Below are positions 17,848 through 25,478 of a stretch of 64,000 bases of DNA, piece by piece. The DNA is from Verrucomicrobiota bacterium (GTDB taxonomy: Bacteria; Verrucomicrobiota; Verrucomicrobiae; Opitutales; CG1-02-43-26): the NCBI GenBank assembly GCA_013289195.1, contig JABDAI010000003.1:7240-71239 (forward strand), read 5' to 3'. Below the pieces are notes generated by a model. That model did no database searches, was not told the origin of the DNA, and was given only the letters and a program-made list of their open reading frames with translations. A program made the position numbers and the translations under genes. The first letter of the stretch is position 1, and every line of letters starts with the position of its first letter.

Positions 17848-19245
17848 ATGAAAAGAATTGGTAAAGAACCTGTTGAACATCCTCAAACTAAAAAAAGCAA
17901 TTTTGGCGCAAGAGAAAGAGAACTTGAAATCATTTCAATTGAAAAATATTTACCTGTAGAAATACATTGGAAAATTTTTTCATTCTGTTGTGAATTTCAT
18001 TATAAACCTTTATTAGCATATAGTTGCGTCAATATTAGATGTAATTCACTTGTAGAAGATTTTTTAAAGCATCGGATTAATTTTAAAAAACCTACTTTAG
18101 ATTTTTTCACACAACTTTATTATTCACAAAGTGTTTTAAGATTCAGAACCAATCTCTCTAAAGCATTTGATCAAAAATCGTTAAATCAATATTGTGATTA
18201 CATTCAATTGTGGTCTTTGCAAAATTTTCTTTTCACATTAAAAGCAGGAATTTTTGTTTTAAAATTTAAATCGAATCTAATTGATCCCAATGTTCAACAA
18301 GATAAAAAATATAATATAAGATTATCTTGTAGCGTGCCCTACGATCAATTTCTCTTACTGAAATCTTTCCAGAAATACTTATTTGCAGATCAATTTTTGG
18401 TTGATTTAAAAAACGATGAAAAAAAAATTGATGAATTATTTGATTTTTTGTATTCTGTTAAGTCTTCTATAGTTGTTAAAATGTTATTAACGACTTTGAT
18501 TGAATCTGTACATATTTTGCCCAGCAAAGATATTGAAAATACAATAAAATCTATTTTGCTTTTATGTAAACTTATTTATAAACAATTGATAAATTTTGAT
18601 AAAACAGAGCCATTTATTTCAGATATTTTACTTTGTCTTGAAAGTAATGACTGGGAGCTTGCCGAAGCCAGTTTAAAATTCCTTAACCAATGTATGCTCT
18701 CATATTGGACTCTTGAAAGAGCGAGTACACTAAATCATCCAACAACTATCCATATTCAGAATGCTATTCCTAAGCTTATAGGCTTGCTTAATCATGAAAT
18801 GTTAGAATTTAGGGAACCAGCACTAGAACTTTTACAAGCATTTGAACAAAATGACTACTTAACTGAAGAAGGAAGTCTAATTATAATTGAACACTTAAAT
18901 GATAAAAATCATTGGTCAGTCAATGCTCATTTACTTCTCCTATTGAGAGTTTCTAGTTTACTATCAACAGATTTAGAGGCCAAAATTTCATTGCAGTTTG
19001 TAGATAATATCTTTCAAGGTTTAATGGATGTAATACAATATGAAGATATCCATGAAGGAATAGCTTCTGAAAATTTTGAAAAGGAAGATATAGAAGATTT
19101 CCATAATCTATTTTTAATATTATTTTGGGATAAAAAATCTAGTGAGGATATTAATAGAATACTACTACGAATCATTGATGTATTATGGCAAATAGAGTAT
19201 CACCCTGATTTTGATAGTGAAAATGGTGGGATAGAAAATAGGTGA
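17848..19245 (+). CDS. F-box-like protein with helical repeats
   Basis: Residues about 34-75 resemble an F-box: YLPVEIHWKIFSF, then SCVNIRCNSLVEDF, matching the pattern LPxELxxxIF ... VSKxFxxLV. The remaining 390 residues are almost wholly alpha-helical with HEAT/ARM-like pairs, for example LIGLLNHEMLEFREPALELL near residues 310-330. There is no signal peptide or membrane segment. F-box proteins bind SKP1 and recruit targets to eukaryotic ubiquitin ligases, and bacterial ones are usually type III or IV effectors. It stands alone after hemL, 82 bp downstream, and is AT-rich like the other accessory genes. The F-box call is by eye and degenerate. The same ARERxL motif before the F-box appears in the protein at 49968-51980. 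Confidence 0.6.
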   Translation: MKRIGKEPVEHPQTKKSNFGARERELEIISIEKYLPVEIHWKIFSFCCEFHYKPLLAYSCVNIRCNSLVEDFLKHRINFKKPTLDFFTQLYYSQSVLRFRTNLSKAFDQKSLNQYCDYIQLWSLQNFLFTLKAGIFVLKFKSNLIDPNVQQDKKYNIRLSCSVPYDQFLLLKSFQKYLFADQFLVDLKNDEKKIDELFDFLYSVKSSIVVKMLLTTLIESVHILPSKDIENTIKSILLLCKLIYKQLINFDKTEPFISDILLCLESNDWELAEASLKFLNQCMLSYWTLERASTLNHPTTIHIQNAIPKLIGLLNHEMLEFREPALELLQAFEQNDYLTEEGSLIIIEHLNDKNHWSVNAHLLLLLRVSSLLSTDLEAKISLQFVDNIFQGLMDVIQYEDIHEGIASENFEKEDIEDFHNLFLILFWDKKSSEDINRILLRIIDVLWQIEYHPDFDSENGGIENR

Positions 19246-19593
19246 AGAAGATTTCCAATCATGAGATAATATAGATTTATCATACTCATTTTTTAGAACA
19301 TTCAAAAATAAAGACCCATTTCAATTAGCGTGATTTATAAAAAAATCAGCCTATACGTTTTGGTCATCAAAACCAGTTGACGTAACATCGAAAAAGCAAA
19401 ATAGATCAAAAACTTAATTTACTTGAGAAATCATATAGTTCGATTAAAATAGCAATAACAAGATATGAAAAAGAATATTATAATAAATAAAATAAAAATA
19501 TCAATATTTTGATTAATTAATGTTTAAATGTTAATATTAATTAATCAATGACGTAATAATTAATGATCAAAAAATTAACTTAAACCCTATAAG
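19246..19593. other. AT-rich intergenic region
   Basis: This 348-bp gap follows the F-box-like gene. I find no convincing gene, RNA or pseudogene in it. Its 3' part contains the promoter and inverted repeat described at 19509-19548. The first 250 bp are AT-rich and unremarkable apart from a weak 6-bp hairpin near 19355-19372. Confidence 0.6.
19509..19548 (+). promoter_or_regulatory. Promoter-like site inside a 13-bp inverted repeat
   Basis: TTGATT (19509-19514) and TAATAT (19532-19537) are 17 bp apart. The same stretch forms an inverted repeat with perfect 13-bp arms, 19509-19521 and 19536-19548, separated by 14 bp. One arm covers the -35 and the other overlaps the -10, the geometry of a repressor operator. 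It lies about 60 bp before the gene at 19609. Confidence 0.4.
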
Positions 19594-19595
19594 AT

Positions 19596-19600
19596 GGAGG
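19596..19600 (+). promoter_or_regulatory. Shine-Dalgarno GGAGG that fixes the start at 19609
   Basis: GGAGG lies 8 bp before the in-frame ATG at 19609. The upstream in-frame ATG at 19594 would place this ribosome-binding site inside the coding sequence and has no site of its own. A strong Shine-Dalgarno is exceptional in this window. Confidence 0.65.
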
Positions 19601-19608
19601 AAAATGCA

Positions 19609-20652
19609 ATGTTCATGACGCCGGGAGGTATAGGAGGACCAAAACACAGGCCAAGGATTAAAGAAGCAGACGAATTGTCATCTAAGCCACAAACCAATCC
19701 TCAAGGTACAAAGTCTTTTTTTGGATGGCTAGTCATTTGGTATCAAAACGCTGAAAATCCGTTCAAAGATTGGTCTTGGTTCAAGGAAAAACCTCAAAAT
19801 ATTAACCAACTACCATCCGATCAGGAGTTAAGGCTTTTTGAACCCGATGACTACAAACCTTCCATATATTTGAAGCCAAATAGCTTAGAACAAACAATAG
19901 ATACACAAAAACCTGAAACAACAGCCCAACCAGGAAGTAAACGAATCAAAAAAACTCGTAGAGAAATCATACGAGAAGAATTGGCAAAGACTGGCATAAC
20001 AAATGAATCAGAACAGGAAATAATCATACAACAAATGCCTGCAGCGCTCGGTATAGAGGGTTTCTCAGAACAAGAAACATTCTTAGACGAGGAGCCGGTA
20101 CTCTCGGACCCAATGTTAGATATAATACGTACAAGAGTTACCTACTGGAAAGACCCGGAAAACCAGGAGGAATCTCGAAAGGAAAGCATACGAAATATGC
20201 TAGCTAGAGCAGGCCAAACTCTGGAAGAACAAGATGCTTTTCTAAAAGAATATTCTGTATCTTTTCAAGATGAATATGCAAAAGCCTTGGAAGCAGCTGG
20301 GGAGATAATCAAAAAAATTAGAGATCCTCAAAAACAAGTACGAGTACAAAAAATAACAACCATCCTAAATCGAAACGGTATAACGAAAGAATGGCAGACA
20401 CTGTTTTTTAAGAAATACCCCATAACTTCAAAACAACAATTTGAAGCGGCTAAAAAACATGTTAAAAAACTAAAAATAACAGAATCATTAGAGATAATGA
20501 AAGAATTAGTAGAAGAATTAGAAAAAAAGCTTAAAGACTCTCAGGATGCAATTAAAAAGGTCCCTCAGCATGGGGAAAAAACATTGGCGAACCTAAATGA
20601 TTTGAGCAAACAACTTGAAACAGCGCGCAAAAAATTAAATCGACTCATTTAA
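19609..20652 (+). CDS. Hypothetical protein with three helical repeats
   Basis: I do not recognise this protein. The first 25 residues are Gly- and Pro-rich. A Trp-rich segment (FFGWLVIWYQNAENPFKDWSW) follows near residues 37-57. From about residue 110 there are three diverged helical units, each with a pattern close to IRxxLAxxGxTxExQxxFxxxYP: one begins at REIIREELAKTGIT, one at ESIRNMLARAGQT, one at ITTILNRNGIT. The last 70 residues are a Lys/Glu-rich coiled coil. There is no signal peptide or classical membrane segment. The start chosen here uses the GGAGG 8 bp upstream; an in-frame ATG at 19594 is the alternative. It is convergent with the membrane-protein gene at 20995. The repeat architecture suggests a protein-binding scaffold, which is inference. 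Confidence 0.65.
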   Translation: MFMTPGGIGGPKHRPRIKEADELSSKPQTNPQGTKSFFGWLVIWYQNAENPFKDWSWFKEKPQNINQLPSDQELRLFEPDDYKPSIYLKPNSLEQTIDTQKPETTAQPGSKRIKKTRREIIREELAKTGITNESEQEIIIQQMPAALGIEGFSEQETFLDEEPVLSDPMLDIIRTRVTYWKDPENQEESRKESIRNMLARAGQTLEEQDAFLKEYSVSFQDEYAKALEAAGEIIKKIRDPQKQVRVQKITTILNRNGITKEWQTLFFKKYPITSKQQFEAAKKHVKKLKITESLEIMKELVEELEKKLKDSQDAIKKVPQHGEKTLANLNDLSKQLETARKKLNRLI

Positions 20653-20994
20653 TCGAAGCTTTTTGAAAAAATATGTTACAAAAAAGTCCTATCACACACA
20701 GGGCTTTCGTTAAATAGCAATAAACCTTAAGTGTATGAATTTTACGTAATCTGACAGATCCAATAAAAACCAAGATGAAAAAGGGCTTTTATGAATATAA
20801 GTGTAACAAAATAACTTAGGAATAGATGTAATATGCTGAACTTATTATGACGCCCCCCCCTCGTGACTTTTTACGCTGAAAAGCAAAAATCATTCAAGTT
20901 TTTTCAAGAACTTCAGCATTACATTTATTACAAAAACTCTTTTTTGCCTATTACTTGGGAGACCTATCGAATAATATTTCAAATTTAAAAAAAA
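20653..20994. other. Convergent intergenic region with C8 run
   Basis: This 342-bp gap between convergent genes holds the terminator-like hairpin at 20683-20707, a run of eight C at 20853-20860 that is odd for this AT-rich DNA, and an imperfect inverted repeat (20828-20840 against 20912-20922). No coding remnant was evident. Confidence 0.55.
20683..20707 (-). terminator. Hairpin terminator between convergent genes
   Basis: An 8-bp stem (20683-20690 with 20700-20707, one G-U pair) and 9-nt loop lie 31 bp after the stop at 20652. Read on the minus strand it continues into a short T run. It probably serves both convergent genes. Confidence 0.45.
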
Positions 20995-21660
20995 TTAAAT
21001 AATTTTATTAATCATGTGTGGCAAAATACCTAAAGCACAATACGTCACGCATGCAGTCAATATTCTTAATAATACCTCCCAAAACAATGACATATCTGTA
21101 ACAGTAGCCCCAATTCCCACACAAGTAGCAGTATAAGCTGCCATCATTTGAATTATACTTTCAGGATCTCCAGTCATTTCTAAGACAAGCGCTGGAGCAG
21201 CAATGGAACCTAAAGTAAAAGCAAAAGATGGGACAAGAACCACATAGGTAATAAAAGCAGATGCCAAAATTACCATCTCAGCTTTTGTTAGTTTAAAATC
21301 TAATGTTTTTAGATAAGCGATGCTCGAAAAAATTGCAGACATTACACTTTCCCGTTTTTCAATTACTAATCCTATAAATGTTAGCACTGCAATAGCAGCT
21401 CCAGTAAATTCTATTGATGGGGCGAAGTACATACATGCCATAAGCGCCAATGCCATCGTAGCCATCTCAGCTTTTGTCAATGTACTGGCTTCTATTATTC
21501 TATTCATAATAGCCATATTATCTGCGATTAATCCATTGCAGCCAACTACTCGGCCCCCAGGAGCTACACCCACTTCTAATCCAGGATGCACTACAACTTC
21601 TTCTAATGCATTACATCCGCATGAAGATAATCTCAAAAATTCCGTTATATTGTTATACAT
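20995..21660 (-). CDS. Hypothetical membrane protein with duplicated half
   Basis: This protein of about 221 residues has four to five hydrophobic helices and no recognisable family. Two copies of a roughly 45-residue unit are visible: TLTKAEMATMALALMACMYF followed by APSIEFTGAAIAVLTF, and KLTKAEMVILASAFITYVVL followed by VPSFAFTLGSIAAPAL. This points to an internal duplication with a charged helix cap and a transmembrane helix in each copy. The start is taken at the ATG at 21660-21658. An upstream in-frame ATG at 21717 is unlikely because that segment contains a TTGACA hexamer and a 15-bp inverted repeat, so it looks like promoter DNA. The efflux operon lies upstream on the same strand, 78 bp away. 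Confidence 0.6.
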   Translation of the reverse strand: MYNNITEFLRLSSCGCNALEEVVVHPGLEVGVAPGGRVVGCNGLIADNMAIMNRIIEASTLTKAEMATMALALMACMYFAPSIEFTGAAIAVLTFIGLVIEKRESVMSAIFSSIAYLKTLDFKLTKAEMVILASAFITYVVLVPSFAFTLGSIAAPALVLEMTGDPESIIQMMAAYTATCVGIGATVTDMSLFWEVLLRILTACVTYCALGILPHMINKII

Positions 21661-21717
21661 ATTATTAATATTATTGATGAATAATATTAATAATGAAACC
21701 CTACATCTGCATGTCAA
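21661..21717 (-). promoter_or_regulatory. Promoter with perfect 15-bp inverted repeat against the start codon
   Basis: Arms 21661-21675 and 21680-21694 are perfect 15-bp complements around a 4-nt loop and end directly at the ATG at 21660. TTGACA lies at 21717-21712 on the minus strand, with the expected -10 position falling inside the repeat. It may act as an operator or as an mRNA hairpin occluding the start. Confidence 0.5.
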
Positions 21718-21737
21718 TACTTTTCACCCGCTAGCCC

Positions 21738-22922
21738 TTAAGATCGAAGTGCAATAATAGGATCTAGCATAGATGCTTGACGAGCGGGATAGTAACCAAA
21801 AAATAATCCTACACCCGTTGAAACGCCTATACCCAAGAGAATTGCTGCTTTGGAAACCATGAAGTCCCATCCATTGTGCTGTGCAAGAAAATAGGACGCA
21901 CCGATTCCAATTCCTAACCCAATGAGCCCTCCAATCAAACAAAGTACTAAAGATTCAATTAAAAATTGCAATTGAATATCACGGCGTAATGCCCCTAAAG
22001 CACGCCGAATTCCAATTTCTTTTTTCCTTTCAGAGACGGATACTAGCATCACATTCATAACACCAACTCCTCCCACAATAAGAGAAATACTTCCTATCGC
22101 ACCTAATAAAAGAGTAAAGAGTTGTGACTGTTTGTTTTGCTGCTGAATAAGCTCTTCGGCAGTTTGAATTTCGATCTCTAGTTGAGGATCTACAAGATGG
22201 AAATAGTTCTTTATATCCTCAGCGACTTCCGATGCCACTGAGCCAGGTTTCACTCTTCCAAGAATATAGCTAATTTCAGGATCTTCAAAACTTCTCATAA
22301 AAGTACTGATTGGTATCATGATAGAACGATTGGCACTAAATGGCTTCATACCTCCACCCGGTGTTTTCTCTAATATTCCAATCACTGTAAATAATCTGTC
22401 TCGAAACATGATATCAATCCCCAGAAATTTGGTGATTCCTTTTTCCTTCATTTCATCAACAACCTCTGAGCCTAATACGGCGTAATTCATATTCACATCT
22501 AAATCTGAAAGGTATCGTCCTTCCTGCATTTTGAAACGGTTAATGCTTAAAAAATTGCCCAAAGTTGCAATAATTTGTGAGGAATAATTTTGCCCTTGGT
22601 AAATAAAGTTGGTCCCACTGGAAGCCATTGGGGTTGCTTCCAAAATATTCGCTACACGATAGGGTAGTTCAACCGCCTGTTCCAAAGTAATTTTAGGAGC
22701 ATTTTCACCAAAATTTCCACCCCAACCTTTACTTATGACAATGTAATCTGTACCCATCTCTTTAAATTGTTTTAATGCATGCTCAGAAGCAATAATACCT
22801 ACCGATACCATCGCAATCACTGAACCAATACCGATAACAATACCGAGTAAAGCCAGCAGCGTTCTTTGCTTTGAGGCAAGAAGACTGCGAATACCCATGT
22901 TTACATTTGCTTTGATTATCAT
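21738..22922 (-). CDS. MacB-like ABC permease
   Basis: This is the membrane subunit of a MacAB-type efflux or transport system. An N-terminal transmembrane helix at about residues 21-43 (LLALLGIVIGIGSVIAMVSV) is followed by a large periplasmic MacB_PCD-type domain, then three C-terminal helices in the FtsX arrangement with the conserved VMLVSVSERKKEIGIRRALG loop. The 394-residue length fits a permease separate from its ATPase. It overlaps the ATPase stop by four bases and is the last gene of the operon tolC, GAF-adaptor, ATPase, permease. MacB-type pumps act as mechanotransmission devices for macrolides, lipoproteins or toxins; the substrate here is unknown. Confidence 0.93.
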   Translation of the reverse strand: MIIKANVNMGIRSLLASKQRTLLALLGIVIGIGSVIAMVSVGIIASEHALKQFKEMGTDYIVISKGWGGNFGENAPKITLEQAVELPYRVANILEATPMASSGTNFIYQGQNYSSQIIATLGNFLSINRFKMQEGRYLSDLDVNMNYAVLGSEVVDEMKEKGITKFLGIDIMFRDRLFTVIGILEKTPGGGMKPFSANRSIMIPISTFMRSFEDPEISYILGRVKPGSVASEVAEDIKNYFHLVDPQLEIEIQTAEELIQQQNKQSQLFTLLLGAIGSISLIVGGVGVMNVMLVSVSERKKEIGIRRALGALRRDIQLQFLIESLVLCLIGGLIGLGIGIGASYFLAQHNGWDFMVSKAAILLGIGVSTGVGLFFGYYPARQASMLDPIIALRS

Positions 22923-23608
22923 AGTTTTATATCAGCTGCAACGATTCCATCTTTTAGAACGACTCGACGGGGACTTTTTTGAGCAATCTCATCGTTATGT
23001 GTGATTAATACAATTGTCATTCCATCTGTACGGTTAAGTTCATAAAATAAATTCAAAATATCCTCACTCGTTTTAACATCAAGTGCCCCAGTCGGTTCAT
23101 CGGCTAAAATCATGGAAGGCTTTCCAACCAATGCTCTTGCAATCGCCACTCTTTGCTGCTGCCCACCAGAAAGTTCATTGGGCTTATGATGTTCCCGGTC
23201 CGCCATATTCACCCTCGCAAGCATTTCACGACATCTTGGAACTATTTGACTACGCGACCAACCCCTATAAAGCAATGGCACTGCCACATTTTCTAAAACA
23301 TTGAGCTTAGGCAGTAAATTATAAGATTGAAACACAAACCCAATCTTTTGATTGCGTAGCGTCGATAATTCGTTGTCATCGGCGAGCTGTGCGTTGACTC
23401 CATCGATATAAAAATTCCCCGACGTCTGTTTATCAAGGAGCCCCATAATATTCATCAAAGTCGATTTCCCACATCCAGAGGTACCTACTATTGCTACAAA
23501 TTCTTTTTCAAAAACCTTAAAATTAATCCCCTTTAGCGCCTCCACAGTCACTGGCCCTAAATAGTAATTTTTGACAACATCTTGCAAATCTAAAATGGGT
23601 GTACTCAC
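22919..23608 (-). CDS. MacB/LolD-type ABC ATPase
   Basis: This ATPase powers the adjacent permease. Walker A is GTSGCGKSTL (about residues 42-51), the Q-loop is VFQSYNLLPKLNVLENV, the signature is ELSGGQQQRVAIARAL, Walker B is MILADEPTGALD and the switch His is in LITHN. At 229 residues it is a standard stand-alone ATPase of the LolD/MacB family. It begins 11 bp after the GAF-adaptor gene and overlaps the permease gene by four bases, so all belong to one transcript. Confidence 0.96.
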   Translation of the reverse strand: MSTPILDLQDVVKNYYLGPVTVEALKGINFKVFEKEFVAIVGTSGCGKSTLMNIMGLLDKQTSGNFYIDGVNAQLADDNELSTLRNQKIGFVFQSYNLLPKLNVLENVAVPLLYRGWSRSQIVPRCREMLARVNMADREHHKPNELSGGQQQRVAIARALVGKPSMILADEPTGALDVKTSEDILNLFYELNRTDGMTIVLITHNDEIAQKSPRRVVLKDGIVAADIKL

Positions 23609-23619
23609 TGTAAATTATT

Positions 23620-25461
23620 TTAAGGATTTAATATTAAAAGCTTATCTCCGGCTTGAACACCTGCTGTAACTTCCACACTCGTAGGCGTTGTTTTCCCAGT
23701 TTCCACACGAACTCTTTCGGGTTCAGCCCCAGGGACAATCTTGTAGACATAGTTGCCATCTCGAGCTATTTTAATAGCAGTAAATGGAACCATTAAAGCT
23801 TCAGGATTACTGTACGTCACAATACTCAAAGTCGCACTCATACCCAAACGAATTCTCTTTCGTTCCTCATCATTTAAAGGTTCAGTCTCAACGTTAATTT
23901 CAAAGTAAGGCGCCCTTCCCCCTTGCTTTGCCTGTGAAGAAACATAGGTTACCTTACCTGTCAGTGTAATTCCTGGAAATGCATCCCCAGTGACTTTAAC
24001 TTCTTGTCCTTGCTTCACTGACGTAATATCGACTTCCTCCACTTTCCCTACAACTTTTAATCGAGTTAAATCTGCTATGGCAACGAATACGGTGCCATCA
24101 TCAATTTGCATTCCAACCTCAATAGGCTTACTCTTTTTTTCTTCACCCCCACTAGGTGGTAAAATAGCTACGCCTATTGTATCTGACTTTATAACCGATT
24201 GTTTCATTTTGTCTGCAAATTCTTTTTCGGTAAGCGCTGCATTTTGCCATTTAAATTCAGCTACTTTGACTGCCTGCTCATCGCCTTCTTTCTCTGTTGT
24301 CTCAAGTTTTGTTTGTGCAGAATGTAATGAATCTTCTGCACTATCAAGTTGTTCTTTTGCTATTACACCTAAGTCATAAAGTTTCTGCGAAGATTGTACT
24401 TTTTCTTGTGCGCGGAATATTTCTCGTTTTGCGTCAGCTAATTGTGTGCTTGTTGCCCAATTTTTCTTCTTCTCGTATTCTTCCAAAGCGGTTATCTCAG
24501 CTACTTTTGCATTCCTATATTCTACCAAAACTTTTTCATCACTAATGATGAGTAATTCTTGACCCTTTTGAACTTCCTCACCAATAGTAAAATTTTTAGA
24601 AACAATTCGTCCGGTAAAGGGAGCAAATTTGTTTTCAATGCTAGCAGGCTCCAATATCCCTCTTAAGGTCAAAGGATAGGTTAAAGATTGCGGTGTCACA
24701 GTAAATACATTTTTATCTTCTATTTTATTCACATCTATTTCTAGTTTTGCCTGCGGAGCACCCTCTTTTTTTCCACCTGAAAAATACGAAAAGCCCCAAA
24801 TGGCTAATCCAATAAGTAAAAATAATGCAATAATTGCTATAGCTGCTATAGTCCGATTACGAGTTACAGTTTTTGAAGACTCCTGAACCGTTTTCTTTTC
24901 TTCAGAGACTTTTATATAAGCCTCCTGAAGCTTATCATTTTGCTCTTTGATTTGTTCAGCAAGTTCTTGCTCATGCTTGCGCGTTTCCTGCAAACTTCCA
25001 AAAAGAATAGTATTTTCTATCGCAATTGAGGCTTGAGCGCACATGGCTTCTACAAAAGCCACATCATCATCGTCGTATTCTCCATCTTCTTTATTAATCA
25101 GTTGAATAACGCCAATTTTCTTATTCTTTTCTTTGATAGGTGCACAAAGCATCGACTTAATATGAATATCCGTTATATCATCTATTTTAGGATCATAGCG
25201 GCTATCCCTACTCACATCCTGCATGACAAAGGTTTTCTCCTTGTCAATGACTTGCCCTGGAACACCCTGCCCTAGTTTGAATTCAACTGACATGAATTCC
25301 ACACCTTCTCCGGCACGATTCCAGAGAATTTTTTCATGCTCATCGTAAAGGTATATGATAACTCTCTGTGAGTGAGTAAATTTCTTGGTCTTCTCAATAA
25401 TCAAATTTAAAAGTTCATTGAGATCATGGGGTTTTTCTTCGACGCCTCCTAATATTTCCAT
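23620..25461 (-). CDS. Efflux adaptor fused to a cytoplasmic GAF domain
   Basis: The protein has two halves on opposite sides of the inner membrane. Residues about 8-155 form a GAF domain (RVIIYLYDEHEKILWNRAGE, GQGVPGQVID, SMLCAPIKEKNKKIGVIQLINK), a fold that binds cyclic nucleotides, haem or other small ligands. A coiled-coil linker (155-200) and one transmembrane helix (204-226) follow. The periplasmic part (about 240-613) is a MacA/HlyD adaptor with lipoyl halves, an alpha hairpin (about 320-410) and beta-barrel segments. It lies 17 bp after the tolC gene and 11 bp before the ATPase gene. The GAF end could let a cytoplasmic signal gate efflux, which is inference. No frameshift separates the halves. 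Confidence 0.9.
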   Translation of the reverse strand: MEILGGVEEKPHDLNELLNLIIEKTKKFTHSQRVIIYLYDEHEKILWNRAGEGVEFMSVEFKLGQGVPGQVIDKEKTFVMQDVSRDSRYDPKIDDITDIHIKSMLCAPIKEKNKKIGVIQLINKEDGEYDDDDVAFVEAMCAQASIAIENTILFGSLQETRKHEQELAEQIKEQNDKLQEAYIKVSEEKKTVQESSKTVTRNRTIAAIAIIALFLLIGLAIWGFSYFSGGKKEGAPQAKLEIDVNKIEDKNVFTVTPQSLTYPLTLRGILEPASIENKFAPFTGRIVSKNFTIGEEVQKGQELLIISDEKVLVEYRNAKVAEITALEEYEKKKNWATSTQLADAKREIFRAQEKVQSSQKLYDLGVIAKEQLDSAEDSLHSAQTKLETTEKEGDEQAVKVAEFKWQNAALTEKEFADKMKQSVIKSDTIGVAILPPSGGEEKKSKPIEVGMQIDDGTVFVAIADLTRLKVVGKVEEVDITSVKQGQEVKVTGDAFPGITLTGKVTYVSSQAKQGGRAPYFEINVETEPLNDEERKRIRLGMSATLSIVTYSNPEALMVPFTAIKIARDGNYVYKIVPGAEPERVRVETGKTTPTSVEVTAGVQAGDKLLILNP

Positions 25462-25478
25462 AGCTTTAAAAATTCTTT

